Below, piece by piece: positions 61,620 through 64,000 of a DNA stretch of 64,000 nucleotides (positions are counted from its first letter, which is position 1; each line of letters begins with the position of its first letter). A program made the translations under genes and the position numbers. Below the pieces are notes generated by a model. It saw only the letters and a list, made by a program, of their open reading frames with translations, was not told the DNA's origin and searched no databases. The DNA comes from Symbiodinium microadriaticum. Its lineage: Eukaryota; Sar; Dinophyceae; Suessiales; Symbiodiniaceae. Location of the stretch: positions 649,932 to 713,931 of the forward strand of contig LSRX01000256.1 in the NCBI GenBank assembly GCA_001939145.1, read 5' to 3'.

Positions 61620-61668
61620 AACCCTAATAAACCCTCAACCCTAAGCCCTAAACCCTAAACCATAAGCC
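61620..61668. repeat. CCCTAAA-type array
   Basis: CCCTAATAAA/CCCTAAA units. Confidence 0.75.
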
Positions 61669-61761
61669 CAGCCATAAGGACTGTTGGCTGCGGCGGACAA
61701 AGATGCGTCCATGCCTTAGGTCAGGGTTTGTTGGATGTGGAGTCGTGCAAAAAAAACACCA

Positions 61762-61896
61762 GCAAACCAAAAGCCCCTTAAGCCCGTTTTTGGGTTTTTG
61801 GGGTTTAGGGTCTAGGGCAAATCAAAAGCCCCCTAAGCCCGTTTTGGGTTTTCGCATTTAGGGTTTAGGGCAAACCAAAAGCCCCTTAAGCCCATA
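61762..61896. repeat. Tandem repeat of about 55 bp containing TTTAGGG
   Basis: CAAACCAAAAGCCCCTTAAG occurs three times at about 55-bp spacing, separated by TTTGGGTTTT and TTTAGGG words. Confidence 0.8.
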
Positions 61897-62225
61897 AGAC
61901 TTGCAACTGTTTGCAGGGGTTTCGGAGTTTGGTGTTTCATGGCTTGTGGCTCGGGTTTTGCATAGTCATATCTTCTGCTTTCGCGCAGGGACGTTCAGGA
62001 TTTGCATTCGGTGAAAGAGCGGAGCTTAGGTTCCTCAGCCCCAAAAGCGTGTGCAGGCCTTCAACCTGCCCTGAAGCAGAGTCTCCTAAAGCTGATGCTG
62101 CACGGATTTTTATGACGGGTTTGAACGAGAGCTTTTACCGATCTTCCCAGGTCCATATTCCTGGAAGAGACCGCGCTCCAGACGCGTAGATTCACCACAG
62201 AGGTTTTGACAGGTGGCAGCTGCCA

Positions 62226-62332
62226 AATGGGTAGTTTTCTAAATCAGGGACCCCCTTTTTGGGTCCCCAAAATAGTACGGCACCCTTATAAAAAGGACCC
62301 TAAAAGGGACCCTGATTTAGAGAACTAGCCAA
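62226..62332. mobile_element. Family H palindromic MITE
   Basis: GGGTAGTTTTCTAAATCAGG and the inverted end. GCCAAAT occurs at both borders (62222-62228 and 62328-62334). Confidence 0.8.
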
Positions 62333-62407
62333 ATAGACAAACACCCAGCCAGAGATCTGAATGTTCGCAAAGCTAGGAGCTCAACGTTGGTGGTTGTTCA
62401 AGAGCTA

Positions 62408-62528
62408 CATATGGGGATTTCCGACAATAGGGGACCCTAATATGGTACCCTAAGTAGTAGGATCCTCATTATAGCATTATATAAGGACCCCAAAATAAGG
62501 TACCCCTTATTTTCGGAAACTCCATATA
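62408..62528. mobile_element. Family C palindromic MITE, intact
   Basis: CATATGGGGATTTCCGA and the inverted end, with AGGATCCT in the core. Confidence 0.8.
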
Positions 62529-63490
62529 GGTAGTTAACTAATTGAACTCTGGGCAGTCAGCCAATGTAGTGCCCTTGCTGTGTCCCTTGAGCTCTAGTTC
62601 GTTTGTCGAACTTGAGGCTTACTTCAACCGAACAGGCATGGAATACAGTGGGCTCCCGTGATGTCCTCTACCGCACTCTGTTTCCCTAAGGGCTGAACAA
62701 CCGGCTTGGGCTAAACTTCCACGGGATAAGAGCTATTTGCGTCGCGTTTGCAACCCTTTCCAGAACCCTAAATGGGGCTTCTCGGGTCTACATCAACAAC
62801 TAGATCTTGGGATGAGGCTTCGATGGTCTGCGCCAGAGCTATGTGGGGCGTGCACCCCGTGCGCTGCGAGGCATGTGCTTTTGTTGAGGAACTTCAAGGA
62901 TTTACTTAAGGTTATATAGGACGTTTGATTTGCTCTCGTGTTAAGTAAGTTAACTTGATTAAGGTACCATGATAAGGACAACAAAATGCAGGCATGTTGT
63001 CTGTCTCTACTGCTAACTTAGTCTACAAGTTCTGAGCCTAGACTTAATTTCTCGGTGCATGCCTTTGTCCCTGACGCACAGACATACGCCGCCTCCTAGA
63101 TGATTTCCTTGCTTCGCCTGGACGCGCGCATGTCACGTACTGCCGCTCATCAAGGGCTTGGGGTCAGCGCTGGGGGTCGTGAAATTTTTGAGGTTCAGAG
63201 GTTCAGGTTTAGGGGCTATGTACAGGTTTGAAAGGTCACAAAACCCAGATAAGAAACCTAAAGTTCGAGTCGAAAGGGTAGCCTCATTCTATCCCGCCCC
63301 TTGCACCTCATATACATGTATGTGCATATGCATACACATATCTGTATATAGAACCTTGAGGCCCCTCGAAGTCTCTCCCCCCCCACCTCCCAGCAACCCT
63401 TATAATATAGAACTGTAAAGAAACAATAAAAACTTGAACAACCTTAGGAAGAAAGATTCAAACCCTAAACCCTAAACACGTCAACTCGGG
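62529..63490. other. No supported gene
   Basis: Nothing recognisable lies between the family C element and the last exon candidate. Confidence 0.4.
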
Positions 63491-63493
63491 TCA

Positions 63494-63549
63494 GGCGGCG
63501 ACTTGTTCCAGATCTTGTCGAATGGGGACTGGCAGCTCGGCTCATACGG
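63494..63549 (+). CDS. Second-module exon (FQI...DW motif)
   Basis: It reads GGDLFQILSNGDWQLGSY, equivalent to the FQIWLDG exon of the first module. The acceptor is GTCAG|G and a GC donor (gcacat) follows 63549. It overlaps the first bases of the family H element. The gene is expected to continue beyond the window. Confidence 0.55.
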
Positions 63550-63654
63550 GCACATCTCTATATTAGGGTCCCTTTGGGGGGTCCTTTTTATATAAGGGTG
63601 CCGTGCTATAATGGGTACCGAAAAAGGGATCCTCATTTAGAAAACTGCCCATAT
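63545..63654. mobile_element. Family H palindromic MITE at an exon border
   Basis: ACATCTCTATATTAGGGTCC and the inverted end; the core carries GGGTACC. Confidence 0.75.
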
Positions 63655-63666
63655 GTCGTTTCTAGT

Positions 63667-63784
63667 CATGTCAGGGAGTTTCCGAAAACAAGGGGGTACC
63701 TTGTTTTGGGGTCCATAGAATTTAAGGATCCTACGATTTAGGGTACTCTATTAGGGTCCCCCCGATGTTCGGAAACACTCATAT
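63667..63784. mobile_element. Family C palindromic MITE
   Basis: GGGAGTTTCCGAAAACAAGG and the inverted end, separated from the family H element by 12 bp. Confidence 0.8.
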
Positions 63785-64000
63785 CTAGACTCCTACTGAA
63801 TTATGGAAAACAGCTCTCCTGAGAGAGCCTCGACTTCAGGCATGATCTTCCTTCTTCTTGAGGGAAGGGGATTTATACTACAGACAATGCAGACTGCATG
63901 TAATCCTCTTAAACTCCTTAACCCTTGAAGGGGTCGTGGTGTTTTTTTTTTGTCCGAGGGTGTGTCTTTTTCTGCCAGATCACCGGGGAGCCTCACAAAA

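Noticed and set aside
61998..62120. Helical frame DVQDLHSVKERS
   Set aside because: Two frames are equally open and neither has a motif or a convincing junction.
1..64000. Dinoflagellate spliced-leader relics, tRNA or rRNA genes
   Set aside because: None was recognised by eye on either strand; a computed search would be needed to exclude them.

Overview
The window looks like nuclear DNA of a dinoflagellate, most likely a Symbiodiniaceae alga. The signs are plant-type TTTAGGG/CCCTAAA repeats scattered in both orientations; introns full of short palindromic elements; tiny exons whose best-fitting boundaries use GT, GC and GA donors with AG|G acceptors; and two single-exon genes of types common in these algae (a ubiquitin-like domain followed by RCC1-like repeats, and one followed by ankyrin repeats). 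This assignment is an inference from sequence features. No rRNA, tRNA or CRISPR was seen.

Most of the window is non-coding, but short coding islands run along the + strand. Read in order, twenty of them (2570 to about 31966) follow the motif order of a polyketide/fatty-acid type beta-ketoacyl synthase (KS): RWD..YY, IEG.ELFDNK.F, IS..EA..MDP.QR, LEV.YE, GVF.G, A.I.ANRIS, SASL.AF, the GEG block, GRS...AP.G, SPLDVEAVE, KSN.GH...AAG, PP.LHL..LNPH and GIGGSNA. All 19 junctions keep the reading frame if GT, GC or GA donors are allowed. The exons are 41-84 bp and about 4% of the span. Eight more islands (33991-49667) continue in frame into a module with the pattern GSW ... FQIWLDG ... VLHPG ... W.I.G ... 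GD.Y.V ... VTWE. Parts of a second module appear at 60.4 and 63.5 kb, so the locus probably runs off the right edge. Two ankyrin exons (1544-2034) lie upstream and may belong to the same gene or to a separate one.

The KS looks non-canonical. The HGTGT position reads NAAGH, and no permitted splice at the active-site exon gives the nucleophilic Cys, while the KSN.GH Lys/His motif is kept. It may therefore be a non-condensing KS or a decaying gene.

One 7.4-kb intron of this locus (38819-46181) holds the two complete single-exon genes in the same orientation: a UBL-RCC1-like gene (40686-42173) and a UBL-ankyrin gene (43657-44655) with a frameshifted ankyrin tail.

The introns contain more than a dozen families of palindromic MITE-like elements of roughly 100 bp, interstitial telomere-type repeats, microsatellites and minisatellites. 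One element is nested in another, several are flanked by direct repeats, and one telomere-repeat tract sits between two copies of a 20-bp sequence. An AT-rich island (7790-8500) differs in composition from everything around it. The right part (50-64 kb) is mostly repeats with a few lower-confidence exon candidates.
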